Part shown: one piece after another, positions 22,586 to 34,735 of the stretch | How positions within the stretch are numbered: position 1 is the stretch's first letter | Layout of the letters: every line of letters starts with the position of its first letter | Origin: Capsaspora owczarzaki ATCC 30864 | Lineage: Eukaryota > Opisthokonta > Filasterea | Length of the DNA: 64,000 nt | Assembly (NCBI RefSeq): GCF_000151315.2 | Contig: NW_011887292.1 | Span: forward strand, 1,961,181-2,025,180 | Direction: 5' to 3' | The notes under the pieces: model-generated | The model's database searches: none | What the model was told of the DNA's origin: nothing | The model's input: only the letters and a program-made list of their open reading frames with translations | Translations under genes and position numbers: made by a program

Positions 22586-23714
22586 TGCTTTCACGGGATG
22601 GTGACACAATCAGCGAGAAGTGTTTGCTGAAAACAAGGAAGAGTGAATGTCGCCATTGGATCAAATACATGCCATTCTGTAAAGTGGCAGCGGTAAATCA
22701 TGATGCACAGCGGATCAGGCTGAGTTGTTCAGAACAGCAGCAAACCTGTGTTCTGTTTTAGAGGTCAGTTCCTGTTTTTTTATTTTTGATTTTTAGTTGT
22801 TTTTTTTTTTTCAACTCTTTTCGTTTCGTATTCCCTTCTCAAATCGCTTGTTTAAGGTGAGTCGGTGAGTTTGGTGGGTTGGGAAACGGAACGAGGGGTG
22901 AGGGTGAGGGTGAGGGAAATGGGGCGGGATTCACACATGCACGCGCATGGCGAACGTTCAGCACGAGCGGCTCTGCTCGCAACACAAGTGCGTGCGTGCA
23001 ATGCACATGCAGCGGGGTTCATTTGGCGTTGAAGCTGGAGGCGAGGAGGGGCGGCAGATGGGGTGAGAGAGCTGCTTGCTGGGCTTGCTGTTTATGAACG
23101 AGAAACCAAGACCACCAAACCCGCCCTGGACCCACGCTACCGCAGCGTGTCGCGCCAGCAACGACATGGACCACAACCGGCTTTCACATTGATGTGCTTC
23201 GCCGTTGTCGACATGGTGGCTTGCGCGGTCACGGTGGGGGTGTCAAATCGGGCGTCGGTGATATGCTCGGCTGTTAGCACCTGAGTCCGTCGCATTCAAC
23301 GCGTGCCAGCGTTCCCCTATCCTCCCAAAGGGTCTTGCGTATATTATGTCCCATAGCCATGCCTCTCGTGTTGAGCTGGATGGGCGGCTGCTGGTGACCT
23401 GAAGCTGAGCGACCGAGCGCTTTTTGTTTCTCTTATTTCCTTTTTTCGTTTTTTTTTTGTTTTTTTTTTTTTTTTTTTCCCTTTGATCTGGTATTTTATT
23501 GATATTTTCCTTCTTCTTCGTTCCCAAGCAATCTTAACACGTCCATGTCGTGCACCAGCAACCAGCTCAGAATTCACTATCAACCAGACGCTTCAGGGAC
23601 AGGGGGCTTGTTCGATGGAAAACAAAAACGAGCGAAGGGGCGATGACAAGTCCTGTTGCTGCGATGCATTGCATCGATTCGTGATCACTGACGCTTTGGT
23701 GCTCGATTTACAGC
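22586..23714. promoter_or_regulatory. Long divergent intergenic region between TCF25 and the receptor tyrosine kinase
   Basis: 1.13 kb separates two head-to-head genes, longer than most gaps here. It holds T-tracts at about 22800-22811 and 23450-23480 and a G-rich run at 22895-22916. No open frame in it is convincing. It probably carries the RTK promoter and 5' UTR. Confidence 0.45.
22895..22916 (+). repeat. G-rich tract with four G-runs
   Basis: Four runs of three or four G separated by TGA fit the G-quadruplex pattern on the + strand. It lies about 800 bp upstream of the RTK start and 310 bp upstream of TCF25. Confidence 0.7.
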
Positions 23715-26700
23715 ATGCGACGTTGGAATGCCTCAATGGCAAGGGTTGGCACACAATTCTGGAGCATGTTCGTGCTCGTCTGCTTTTTGGTCGGATCTGC
23801 GCACGCCGTCCAATACCGTGCAACATGCTTTGCACGCGCGTTGTATTTCACCCAAGATTCTGGCTGCGGTGATGGAACCTGTACGTGCCGGTCCTTGGTT
23901 TGTTGTGAAATGCGTTTCCATGTTCGTCCTGTGACGCTCATTGATTCTGTTTGCGAACATAAAGGCGACCCCTTCTGCACTGGTTGGGTGAAATTTGCGC
24001 CAAATGGCAACGCAAACTGGAATGCCGGTGTGCTATCAGAAAACAGCAATCCTCGTTGGAACATTGACATCAACTACGGCGCTGTGAGCGACTGGGCAGG
24101 GACGGTGCAATGGTATGTTAAATGCGACGACGACGATCCTTGGCCCAATCCCGACGATATCATGGGATGGAAGACGTTCAATCCCATCACCCTGAACGGC
24201 AATGAAGAGCAAGGCAGCTTGACCACCATTCCTTGGCAAGGTGTCGATCTCGGAGGCACCACTGGTGGCGAGTTCAACATTCCTGCAGTCTACGTCTATC
24301 ATCGCGCCATGTGCGACCAATACTGGTATGGTGCTCGTTGCGGCGAGTACTGCAAAGTCAGCGATCCTCCGGCGTGCACCGCTTGCAATCCCTCATCAGG
24401 CGTGTGCACTTGCTCTGTCGGTTACACGGGCAAAGACTGCGGCACCTGCGTCGCCCCAAACTACTGGCCAGTTGGCACGCCGGGACAAGCCGGCTTCCAA
24501 TGTGTGCACTGCGCGAGTACAAACCTTTCCACTGTGTGCTACACGTGCGGCACAGGTGGCGTCAAAAGCTGCTGTGACGGCTGGACTGGCCCGAATTGTG
24601 ACAGGTCAAACGTGTGCGGCGCGTTCCCGATGCCTCCTTTGAACTCGATTGCCGTCATGAATGTCACTTCTTGTAACTGCAACTTTACTGGATGCATGTG
24701 CACCTATGCATGCAAGTCTGGCTTTTCTGGTGGCTCTGCTACGACGACGTGTCTTTCAAGCGGGCCTTGGAGCTGGAGTTCAACTTTGACCTGCGCGGAC
24801 AGAGACGAATGCGCTCCGGGCGGCGGCAACCAGTGCAATCAAATCTGCAACAACACCATTGGCGACTATACTTGCTCTTGCAACTCGGGATACAGTATCA
24901 ACAACGCTGGCCGCGGTCCGAGCGGATGCACAGACCTTGACGAGTGCTCGACAAACAATGGCAACTGTGGCCAAAATTGCAACAACGTTCCAGGATCGTA
25001 CCATTGTTCCTGCTATGATGGTTTCCGGTTGCAGGGCGACGGCAAATCATGCTCGGAGATTGACGAATGCCAAGAAGGCTTGGACAATTGCGACGGGAAT
25101 GCCACCTGCACCAACACCATTGGCAGCTTTGAGTGCGCGTGTTTTGCCGGATTCGTGGGCAACGGCACTGTTTGCACGGACGTCGACGAGTGCGCCACTT
25201 TGCCTTGCAGTGAGTTTGCTGACTGCGCCAACTTTCCCGGCAACTTTACTTGCACCTGCCAAATCGGTTATGCGGGCAACGGCGTCCAGTGCGTGTTTGG
25301 AAATTCAGCGGCTTTTGCGGAAAGCTCGCGGTTTGTACTCCTTTCTGACGGCGCATCGAGCGCCACCTCGCCCATCCAGTTGCGCGTTGAAATGGTTCCT
25401 GACTTTGACGGTACTCTTGTCCCCTTTAACGTGTCTTCGTTGGATCTCATCCTAGGCGTTGATTACACTGTGGAGACCCCATCTCCGCTGGTCTTCAATC
25501 TCGGCGACACATTCAAATCCATTACGATTGTGGTGATTGGCAATGACAACCCCGAGCCTCTTCGGAGCATCTTTGTTCAACTGCAGGATTCAGTAAGCGC
25601 GTTTAACAAGTCGACAATTGCCGTGGACGCCAATGACAATCCAAATGCAGTGGTACGCTTTGCCGCGGCGTCGCGCGCGTTTCGGGTGGACATTACCGCT
25701 GGCACCTACCCTCTCACGATTGAGAGGTACTCGTATGCATCACTCGTGAATGCCATCAATGTCACTGTGTGGTGCGATTTCCCAGTGCCCCAAAACATTT
25801 CGATCGTGATTCCCGCAAACCAAGCCGCAGCAACGAAGATCATTCAGCTGCCATTCTCGTCCGTGCCTACTCTTGATGTCGTGCACACGTATACCATCGT
25901 TAGTGCCATGGTGATTGGCAGTGGATCTGCCGCGGCCATCGGGTACTATTCGACTTCTCGCGTGACCGTGAACGCACACGACGACCCTTATGGTGTGTTT
26001 GGATTCAGCTTGACTCACGTGTCGGTGGCGGAGAGCTCTACGGGCTTTGTGCAGTTAAAGCGACTCAAGGGCACTCTGGGAACTACGGTCGTCCGCGTGC
26101 GAAGTTTGACTTTGAGCTCAAGTCAAGCCAATGGTGTGGGAATCGCATCCCCAAGCGACTATGCCGCTGTTTCCCAGCTTGTCACTTTCAGCGAAAACGA
26201 TGTCGAGGCCCATGTCTCTATTGCAGTGCTTGCTGATGGTGTCCCTGAGCTGGATGAAATGTTTGGTCTGCTCTTGGAGTATGTGTCCGGACCTGGCCGT
26301 GTCGATGCGACATTGGCGCTGGCGTTGGTCACCATACCCGAGAACGACAATGCGCGTGGTGTTCTCTCAATCACGCGGGTGTCCAGTTGCTTTGAAGAGT
26401 CGCCCCTTGTTGGTGGAGTTCCTCAACCGAACAACACGGTGGCGATTGAAGTCATCCGCTCTGGTGGTCTGTATGGTGCCGTTTCATTTACCTGGTCGAT
26501 GCACAGCGGAAGGTTCAAGAACACGACGCTGTCCGCCGACAATCGAGCATCAGCGCCCGGAGATTGCACGGCCTCGTCAAGTCAAACCGTGATTATTGCT
26601 GCTGGTGTGGACCGTGCACAGATTCAAGTGGTGCTGCTTGCCGACTCAATCCCAGAGTTGGACGAGTACTTTTGGGTGCAGCTGGATTCGGCAAGCTACG

Positions 26701-29362
26701 GCGTGACCATTGACCCAGTCAGCAACTTTACAGACGTTTGCATCGGCATGAACGACAATCCATTCGGATCTTTGGCGTTCGAGCGTGTCAATCTCACGCT
26801 GAGTGCGACGGGCGAGAGCCGTCTGCTTGTTCGCGAGAGCGATGTTGTGACTGTCGCTGTTTCGCGTGTCGGTGGCACGTTTCACCGAGTGTCCGGAGTT
26901 GTCTCCATCGCGCATGAAACAACCAGCTCGGCTGATTTTGCTGACAGCTCCGCTCGCACTGTCACATTTGAACCTGGACAACGTACTGCGTTGGCATCAT
27001 GGACGATCAGCGCAGACAGCACACAGGAGCCGACCGAGCTGTTCAAGCTTGTTTTGACGGCGAACGGAGCCAGCGCTGGTCAGGAAGCAACTGTTCTTGT
27101 TGGCGCGACGTCGTTGGACTCTACCATCCCGTGCGCTATTGAAGCCCAGGATGGTGTAAACGGCGTTTTATCTTTTGTTCAACCGACGGTTTCTGTCGTC
27201 GAAGATACTGGCAAGGTCACTCTGACAGTGCAACGTGTCGGCGGAAGTGCCACAGAAATCAGCTTCCAGACCAACGCAGTGCCTCTTTCCGCATCCGGCG
27301 ACGACTTTGACGCGTCAAATCAAAACAACACGTACACGCTCGCGGTTGGGGAGACATCTGTCTCGTTTGACATTGAGGTTTCAAAGGACAGTGCTCCTGA
27401 ACTCGACGAGACCTTTACTGTGACGCTCGTCAATGTGACTGGTGCGACCTTGTCGTGGATGTCAGTGGCGACTGTGACCATTCTGAGGAATGACGACGTC
27501 AACGGCGTGGTTGAGTTTGCTCCTTCATCGGGTCAAAATCCACTTGTGACGACCATCTCCGAGGACTCTGGCTTTATTCGGCTCCCTCTGTGGCGTGAGA
27601 TTTCACAAGTGGGTTCCGTCACGGTGAGCTTTGTCGTGACAACCGACCTCACGTCTGATCCCGCGTGCGCGTCCCTGTCGGGTTTGGGTCTGTCCTCAGC
27701 CCCAGCAAACCTGACGCAACATGTGGACGCGGCGCCGTTTGTGGTGACGTTTGGAGACGGTCAAAACGAGGCTGAGCTCGCGATACCGTTGCACGACAAC
27801 AGCTTGCTGGATGGCAGTCGAGTCATGTTCATCTGCCTGAAAAATCTGCAAGGAGGAGCGCGCTTTGGTGCCTCTCAAGCGATGGCAATTGTCATTCAAG
27901 ACGACGAGCATGATACGAACGAATCAAGCTCCGCTCCAGTAGCTGCAGCTGCTGCAGGCGCAGCAGCGGGAGGCATCGTGGTGCTTGTCGCCGTCATCGT
28001 TGTGTTGGTTAGTCGAATTCGGCGCAAGCGAACTCGTGTCGTACAAAATGGCGAGCTGATCGCTTCATTCAAGCCTCAGAACGCTCCAACCGGCAATCAC
28101 CAGTCCATGACGCGCAACCCCATTTTTACTCCTTCGGATCCTGAAACTGACTCCCCCTACGAAGTCTTCATTTCCACGCGACGCGCGGCTTCGCCATCCG
28201 AGAAACATGCTGAAGGGCAGGATTCTCCGTCGCCAACCGCTCCGCCTGCGTTTGACGCGATGCGTGCAGCATTTAGTTCGACGCGTGGACAGCAAGAAGA
28301 AGACGTGTATGACTCGGTGTACACGTCAACAATAGATTGCTTCCAGCGAGAGCAAGCATTTTCGCGCGACGAGCTCCAGCTCAAGTCTCTTCTGGGTTCT
28401 GGCAACTTTGGCGAAGTCTGGCTGGCGCATGTGCCCTCCCGATGGCTCGCAAAGCAAACTCGTCAGTCCCGCTCCTCCAATGCGACGACGGTCGCCGTTG
28501 CTGTCAAGACTCTGAAAGCGGATGCCAGCGACAAGAGCAAGAGTGACTTTGCTGGTGAAGCCCAAGTCATGCGCCGCTTCAACCATCCCAACATTGTTTC
28601 CGTTGTCGAAGTTTTTGTCGAGCAGGAGCCCTGGATGCTCGTGCTCGAGTTGCTTCCGTATGGTGACTTGCACAAGTGCATCGAATCGTGCAACGCTGGC
28701 GGATTGACACCCACTGTTGGAGAGTACCTGCACATCTTTTCGCAAGTGGCCAGCGGCTTGTCATACCTTGCTGGACTGCGCTTTGTGCATCGCGATATCG
28801 CAGCACGCAACTGTCTTGTGGGAGCCGGTTTGGTCGTCAAGATCTCCGATTTTGGTTTGTCGCGCGAGCTGGAAGAGCAGAATTATTACCACATGCAGAC
28901 ACGTAGAGCCCTACCCGTTCGTGTAAGTCGCATTTGCTAGTCACAGAGTTGCTGGTGTTTGAGATGGCCGCGACCTAAGTGTTCTTCTTGTCTGCTGTGC
29001 CACAGTGGATGGCGCCCGAGTTTTTGCTTTATCGCAAGTCATCGCCTGCGTCGGACGTCTGGGCGTTTGGCGTGCTCATGTGGGAGGTCTTGTCTGCCTG
29101 TATTCTTCCGTACGAAGGCGTTGATGCGAAAGGACTTGTTCTCTTTTTGGAAAGCGGCCAACGCTTGTCTCGTCCCCCGCTTTGTAGCGATGAGCTTTGG
29201 GAATTAGTCTCGAGCTGCTGGACGTGGGAGGTGACCGACCGTGTTGATGTCGCCCAGCTTCATGTTGCGTTTGCACGAATGTCACTGGACGAATCTGATT
29301 CCGTTCGCGACTTGGGTGCCATCTTGGCTCGAACGAGCTCCGTTCAACCCACGAGTTCGTAA
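23715..29362 (+). CDS. Receptor tyrosine kinase with DSL-like, sushi-like, EGF-Ca and Calx-beta ectodomain
   Basis: Two exons, 23715-28922 and 29006-29362, 1854 aa. Order: signal peptide (1-31); a Cys-containing head (~35-195) ending in a DSL-like module (CDQYWYGARCGEYC to GYTGKDCGTC, ~198-245); a sushi-like module (~300-360); four calcium-binding EGF modules starting DRDECAPG, DLDECS, EIDECQ and DVDECA (~362-528); about seven Calx-beta-like repeats with NDNP/NDDV linkers (~530-1400); a Gly/Ala/Val transmembrane helix (~1412-1433) then RIRRKR; a juxtamembrane region with several Tyr; and a kinase (~1552-1840). The kinase looks active: GSGNFGEVW, VAVKTL, GEAQVM (helix C Glu), HRDIAARN, DFGLS, a YY-containing loop and PVR-WMAPE split by the intron. 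HRDxAARN marks it as a tyrosine kinase. Ligand unknown. Confidence 0.94.
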
Positions 29363-29499
29363 CGTTTTCTCGCTCCTTGTCACCGACGAGCTTATTGCCC
29401 CCGACGACCCCCCCCCCACTCGTGCACATGCTCAAAATAAAAATTTGTCACTTCTGTTCGAGATTCAAATTTGTATATTCGATTGGAACAAAAATGGCA
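29363..29499. terminator. Shared 3' region of convergent RTK and supervillin-like genes
   Basis: 137 bp separate the two stop codons. AATAAA at about 29436-29441 on the + strand could be the RTK polyadenylation signal. No reverse-strand signal was clear. Confidence 0.4.
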
Positions 29500-32400
29500 T
29501 TAGAATAGCCCACTCTTCTTGCGAAGCTCAACCTTCTTCCACTCGGGGTTTGACAAAAAGGCCTCGCGCTTCATCTGATACAAGTCCTCAAAATCGGCAT
29601 CGGAAATGTACTCCTGCTCACAAGCCAAACACAGGCGTCGCATCAGAGTGTGAGTCCAAGAACACAGCACAACCCAATCGCCATCGAAACCATGTATTTC
29701 AACCCACCTCCAAGCAACGAGGATCGACACCAGGAGGGAGCTTTTCGGCGGGAACCTTCAGCTGGGCAATCGGGTAGATTTTCTTGGTGAAGAGCTGCAA
29801 CATGGTCTCGAGCGACGCCACTTCAGCGCTCAGCGAGTGGCGAGGCGTAACGTCCTTGTTGAGCTTGGCAGAGACGCTGTCGTCCCATCCATAGAACAGA
29901 GCTTTGAAGGCTGCAGGCTCATGTCCGCCAAAGACAACGTAAGCCTCGGACGATTTGCGCCGGTCTGTCGCTCTCGGGTCCTTTGGCGAAAGAGTGAAAT
30001 CGCGGTAGTCGCGCAGCGCGTTGACACCCAGAAGCACATCGTCAATGTGGACACCGGCGCCGCACCAAGCGTACAGCTCATGCAGTCCATCAACAAGGAT
30101 GACGGCGTCGGCCAAGAGATCCTCTTGGGTGAGCTTGTCGAGCTCGAGCGCAATGACGCCTGAAGCGTGATTGCGAGAGAGCAACCAAGCTCGAAGATGG
30201 TGGTTTGACTCGGGGCAACGCTTGAGATGGGACGCGTTGGCGTACGACTTGAGCTCAAACTCTGCGGGCTCGCTTCCTTCGTCGACCTTAACGACGGCGA
30301 GCTTGGCGTGTCCCTTGGCACCTGCCACCATGGACTCGGCAACGGTCTCTGCCAACGACTGCTCAAACTTTGCCGAGCCCTTGCCGCGCCAGACAAAGAC
30401 TGAGGATGACTCTCCGTGAACAAAGACAAAGCACGAGTTTGAGGCCAAAAAGGCGGTGCTTGGAGAGGCAAACTGAACGGAACGCGCCAGCGCGCGGTTC
30501 AGGCCTCGCACCTGATACAGGGCCCTGTAAGAGCGCACATGCACGCCGGGCTGCTTTTCGCGAGAGCCGCTCGGCAAAAGAATGTGGTTGACAGACCGGG
30601 GGCCATGGTGGACAACCATTCGGTTTGGCCGCGCGTTGAAAACGCTGACAAAATGGTCGTGCTCCTTGCCCTGAGGAATCATCACTTGCGGAGCACCGTA
30701 TTGCCGGTCAACTTCAATCGCATACATGGCGGAGGCGCCCTTGTCGAGGGGCGAGCAGTCGCGGCCTTGCCAGAGATACAGAATGTACAGGTCGACCTTT
30801 TCGGCAATCTTGTACAAGACGACGTACGATTCGTTGGAGAAGAAATGGCCATGTTCAGACTCGGGCAGCTCGTCGCGCGTCTTGTCAGTCACGTGCCAGA
30901 TTTTCACCTCACCAGTGCCATTGTCCTTGTTGATGAGCCAATCCCAATTCGGGATGCGTGGCTCTTGCTCCATGAGAGCGGGAATGTCAACCTTGGAGAC
31001 CTTGCGGACATCAGCGCCGGTAATGTATGCCGTCTTGTCCTTGCGCTTGATGTTGGTCTGCTGGCGCGGGGCAATGGACATGCCTTCCGCCCAGTTGTGG
31101 AACTTGTCCTTGAATGACGTGTGCTCTGTGTTCTCCTTGACCAGCAGTGCCTTGGTCCACGCGGGTCGCTTGGACCCACCAGGCGCGGGTTGCGGCAGCA
31201 AGACCTGCTCGGCGTGCTTGAGCCCAATGTCACGGACAGCCTCGGATCCCTTGCGACCCTTCCAGAGATACAGCTCACTGCCGGAATCCAGAATGAAGCA
31301 GCTCTCACTGTCGAGCATCTCCACGCCCAAAGGAGCGCCATTCTCATTCACGACCTCGAGTTCGCACGACGTGGCGTTGTCGTCGGTATTCACGCGGTAA
31401 AGGACAATCTGCTTGTCCAAGATGGCGTCGTATGCAGAGTCGTCATCGGCACCAGCAACGATGGGTGCGGCGAGCATCTTTGCCTTCTGATCCACGATCA
31501 TGTCGCTGGGAACGCCAAGGGCAGCCCAAAAGTCGCTGCTCCCGCGCGTGCGCGTGTCAGAGTCATCCTGATCGTCCAACGTCACAATGTTGACCTTCCC
31601 GCCGCAATCCTTGTCCTTGACACGCACGGCAGCCTCGAATCCCTTTGCGCGCACGAGTTTGGAAGCGTCGCGCCCATTCCACAAGAATACTTCACCGGCA
31701 CCGCCATCGAGAATGGCCACCTCGGCATGCGTGAGCTGGTGGATGTTGGGCTCGACACGAATCATGCGGAAGCGACGCTTGCCCTTGAGCACGTAGAGTG
31801 CCTTGTCACGCTTGAGACCAACGAGGCCCACAGAGCCAGACGCGCTGCCAGACCGTGGACGCTCAAACGCGCCAAATGGTGAGCTTGGGCCGGACGACGG
31901 GCTGCTGGGAGCTGGGGATCCAACGCTCTGGTTGACATTCAGTCCCGTCTTCTTCAATGTAGGGAAGCCACCGCTACCAGGCAGACCAACTTGGGCCAGC
32001 AAGCCAGCAGCACCTTTAGCGCCAACTGGGGGCTTGAAGGTCTTTGGCGGGGTCGATGTTGAAGAGGCGTTGGCCTCCTCTTGTTCGCGCAGTTTGATCT
32101 GCAGCTCCATCGACTGTGTCGATCCAAGGGCAATCGTAGAAGGGCGGAGGCCTGCGCGACCGCGAATGCCACCCTCCGCACTAGCGCCGCCGGTCATAGC
32201 AGCAGCCAGAGCAGCCGCAGGGCTAGCAGAAGATGTCGTCGTCTTTTTGAGCGCACGGGGCACGTTGTCGTCGTCCTCGGCTTCGGTCTTCGAGGCTGGT
32301 TCGGTGTTATGGCCAGCAACGTCAAACAAGTCCTGCACATCGGTTCTTGCTTGGAGCGTGCGAACGGGGTTGATGGAATGGCGATTGGAGCGGTTTGGTC

Positions 32401-34691
32401 GAATTGCGGCACGGCCCAGCGTCAAGTGAGTGAGCTTTTTGCTATCAGAAGCAAGAGCCAGATCGCCGAAATCAAGCGACGCGCCATCGTTGCTCAAAGT
32501 CGCCTTTGTCTCGGAGGCGTCTTCAGTGACGGTAAGGCTCGGACGAGGCGCTTTGGTTGTCTCCTCGTCTTCTGATGAGAGGGTGACTTTCTTTTTCGAC
32601 GCGATCGCAGCGGGAGCGCTGGTCGGCTGAGACGGCGGGGCACGCGAGGTCGTGGTGGTGGTGGTGGTGGTGCTGGTGAGATCCTCAATCGCAGCAGCAG
32701 TCGCTGCGCCACCAGCCATCAGTTCCTGTTCCGCAAGTCGCCACATTTCTTCATCGTCAATGTCAGCTTCCGCGATCTTGACTTTTGTTGCAGACGGACG
32801 CTTGGCAGGGGTGTCGTCCTGCGCAGTCGATGCCTCCTTGGCCTTGAGAGCGCGATCTGCCTGAGCTTGGGCTTCCTTTTCGGCAACTGCAGCAGCCGCG
32901 GCTTCTTCTGCTTGTTTGGCCTTGCGAGCACGCTCATCCTTGCGTTTTTGCACGGCTTCAGCTTCGGCAGCTGCTGCTTCCTCGGCCTCACGGGCCTTGC
33001 GAGCACGCTCGTCCTTGCGCTTCTGCTCGGCTTCAGCTTCTGCAGCTGCGGCCGCCTCTTCAGCTTCGCGGGCCTTGCGCGCACGCTCGTCCTTGCGCTT
33101 TTGCTCGGCTTCAGCTTCGGCGGCGGCCGCCTCTTCAGCTTCGCGGGCCTTGCGCGCACGCTCGTCCTTGCGCTTTTGCACGGCTTCAGCTTCGGCGGCT
33201 GCTGCTTCCTCGGCCTCACGGGCCTTGCGAGCACGCTCGTCCTTGCGCTTTTGCTCGGCTTCAGCTTCGGCAGCTGCTGCCTCTTCGGCTTGTTTGGCCT
33301 TGCGAGCACGCTCGTCCTTGCGCTTCTGCTCGGCTTCCTCCTCCTGTTGCTTAGCAGCAGCTTCACGAGCCTCGCGTTCCTTGCGGCGAGTCTCCCGCTG
33401 ACGCTCGCGTTCTGCTTCTTCTTCCTTTTCTTGGCGTTCGCGCTCGGCCTTCTCGGCAGCCTTCTTCTCGGCCTCAGCGAGTTGCTCGGCGTCGGCCTTG
33501 CGCCTGAGTTCCAGGCCGGCCTTGCTCTCTTCTTGGAGAATGCGCTCACGAGCCACTGCAAGTTGTTGCTCATCGAGCTCTGCAGCGGCGCTTGCCTCGT
33601 CGACTGGAGCTGGTGGGCTGTTTTCGGAGGCGCCAACAATGACAGTCAAGTCCTCCGACGAGAAGGAGACCTTGCGTTTGGGACCCAGACCGTGCTCCGA
33701 GCCAGATTTCTTGAGCGACGTCTTGCGGTGGAGGCCACCAGTGGCCTCGGTGTCGGTGGAAGCTCGTCGCGCTGGCGTTGAAGACGGTGAAACGACCGTT
33801 GCCGACGAGTCAATGGCTTGGGAGGAAGCTTCGCGACGCAACGTGCGCTGTCGACAAGACGAAGAGAAGGCAAGTGAGCGATTCGGCAGTTTTACGCCAG
33901 ACTCGTTTGTCAGCAGTATCAACCTCAACATGACTGTGCAGCAAAGACTTGCCTGCTGCTCAAGGGCTCGGAGATCTTCCTCCTCCTTGATTCGGCGCTC
34001 GTCATTCGCACGCTGCCGCTCGCGCCGGCGTTCTTGACGCTCAGCCTCTTCGCGGGCTTGGTCTTCCTCTGCCTTCTTGAGACGTTCCTACAGCAGAAGT
34101 GGTGGATCGCACGACGGTAAACCAACAGTACCAAAAACGTGAATGAATGCGCAGATCAAGTCAAGATTCAAAAACGAGTGTGCAAACTCACTTCGCGGGC
34201 CTTGCGGCGCTCCTCGGTATCCGAGATGGCTGGAGAATCGGGTGCAGATACAGCAGCTGACACGGCACGCTCTGGCACGGCCGAAACCGCAGGTGCAGAT
34301 GACGAGGTTGGAGCAGCAGCCAGCAGATTGTCGGACGACTGCTCGCGCTTGGCTTTGCGCTCCTCCATCCGCGCCTTTCGCTCCTGCACCAAGCATTAGA
34401 CAAGGTAAGACCAATTCATATTCATACGAGTGTTATCAATGTGGGATGCATCTGGATGCTCAAACGCTGAAATGCTCGAATAATAAAAAGAAGCAAAAAC
34501 CGAATTCCTTGCTCTCTGTTTGACTGTGCAGACGCCACTCTGAAACACGCATCATCCCTCCACCCGCGAGAGTTTGTCTATTTGTCTATCTCTCTCTCTC
34601 TCTCTCTCTCTCTTTCCAATAGCATTTCACTCACAGATGTGACAAGAGTGTCATGGCGTAGCGGAATGAGAAAAGACGCCAAAGAGCGAGC

Positions 34692-34735
<44 letters not shown>

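Noticed and set aside
21588-22604. 338-aa + strand open frame rich in Ser and Arg
   Set aside because: Antisense to the TCF25 acidic/Lys-rich exon, which has clear homology; the frame is compositional.
23243-23583. Lys-rich minus-strand frames upstream of the receptor kinase
   Set aside because: Produced by long T-tracts; no conserved content.
32867-33781. 304-aa + strand open frame rich in Leu, Phe, Ser and Gly
   Set aside because: Antisense shadow of the charged repeat in the supervillin-like gene; the repeat's codon use keeps the other strand open. No independent motif.
34694-34734. Long A-tract considered as the tail of a retroposed element
   Set aside because: No target-site duplication, no upstream element body, and it sits as poly-T in an intron next to a CT microsatellite.
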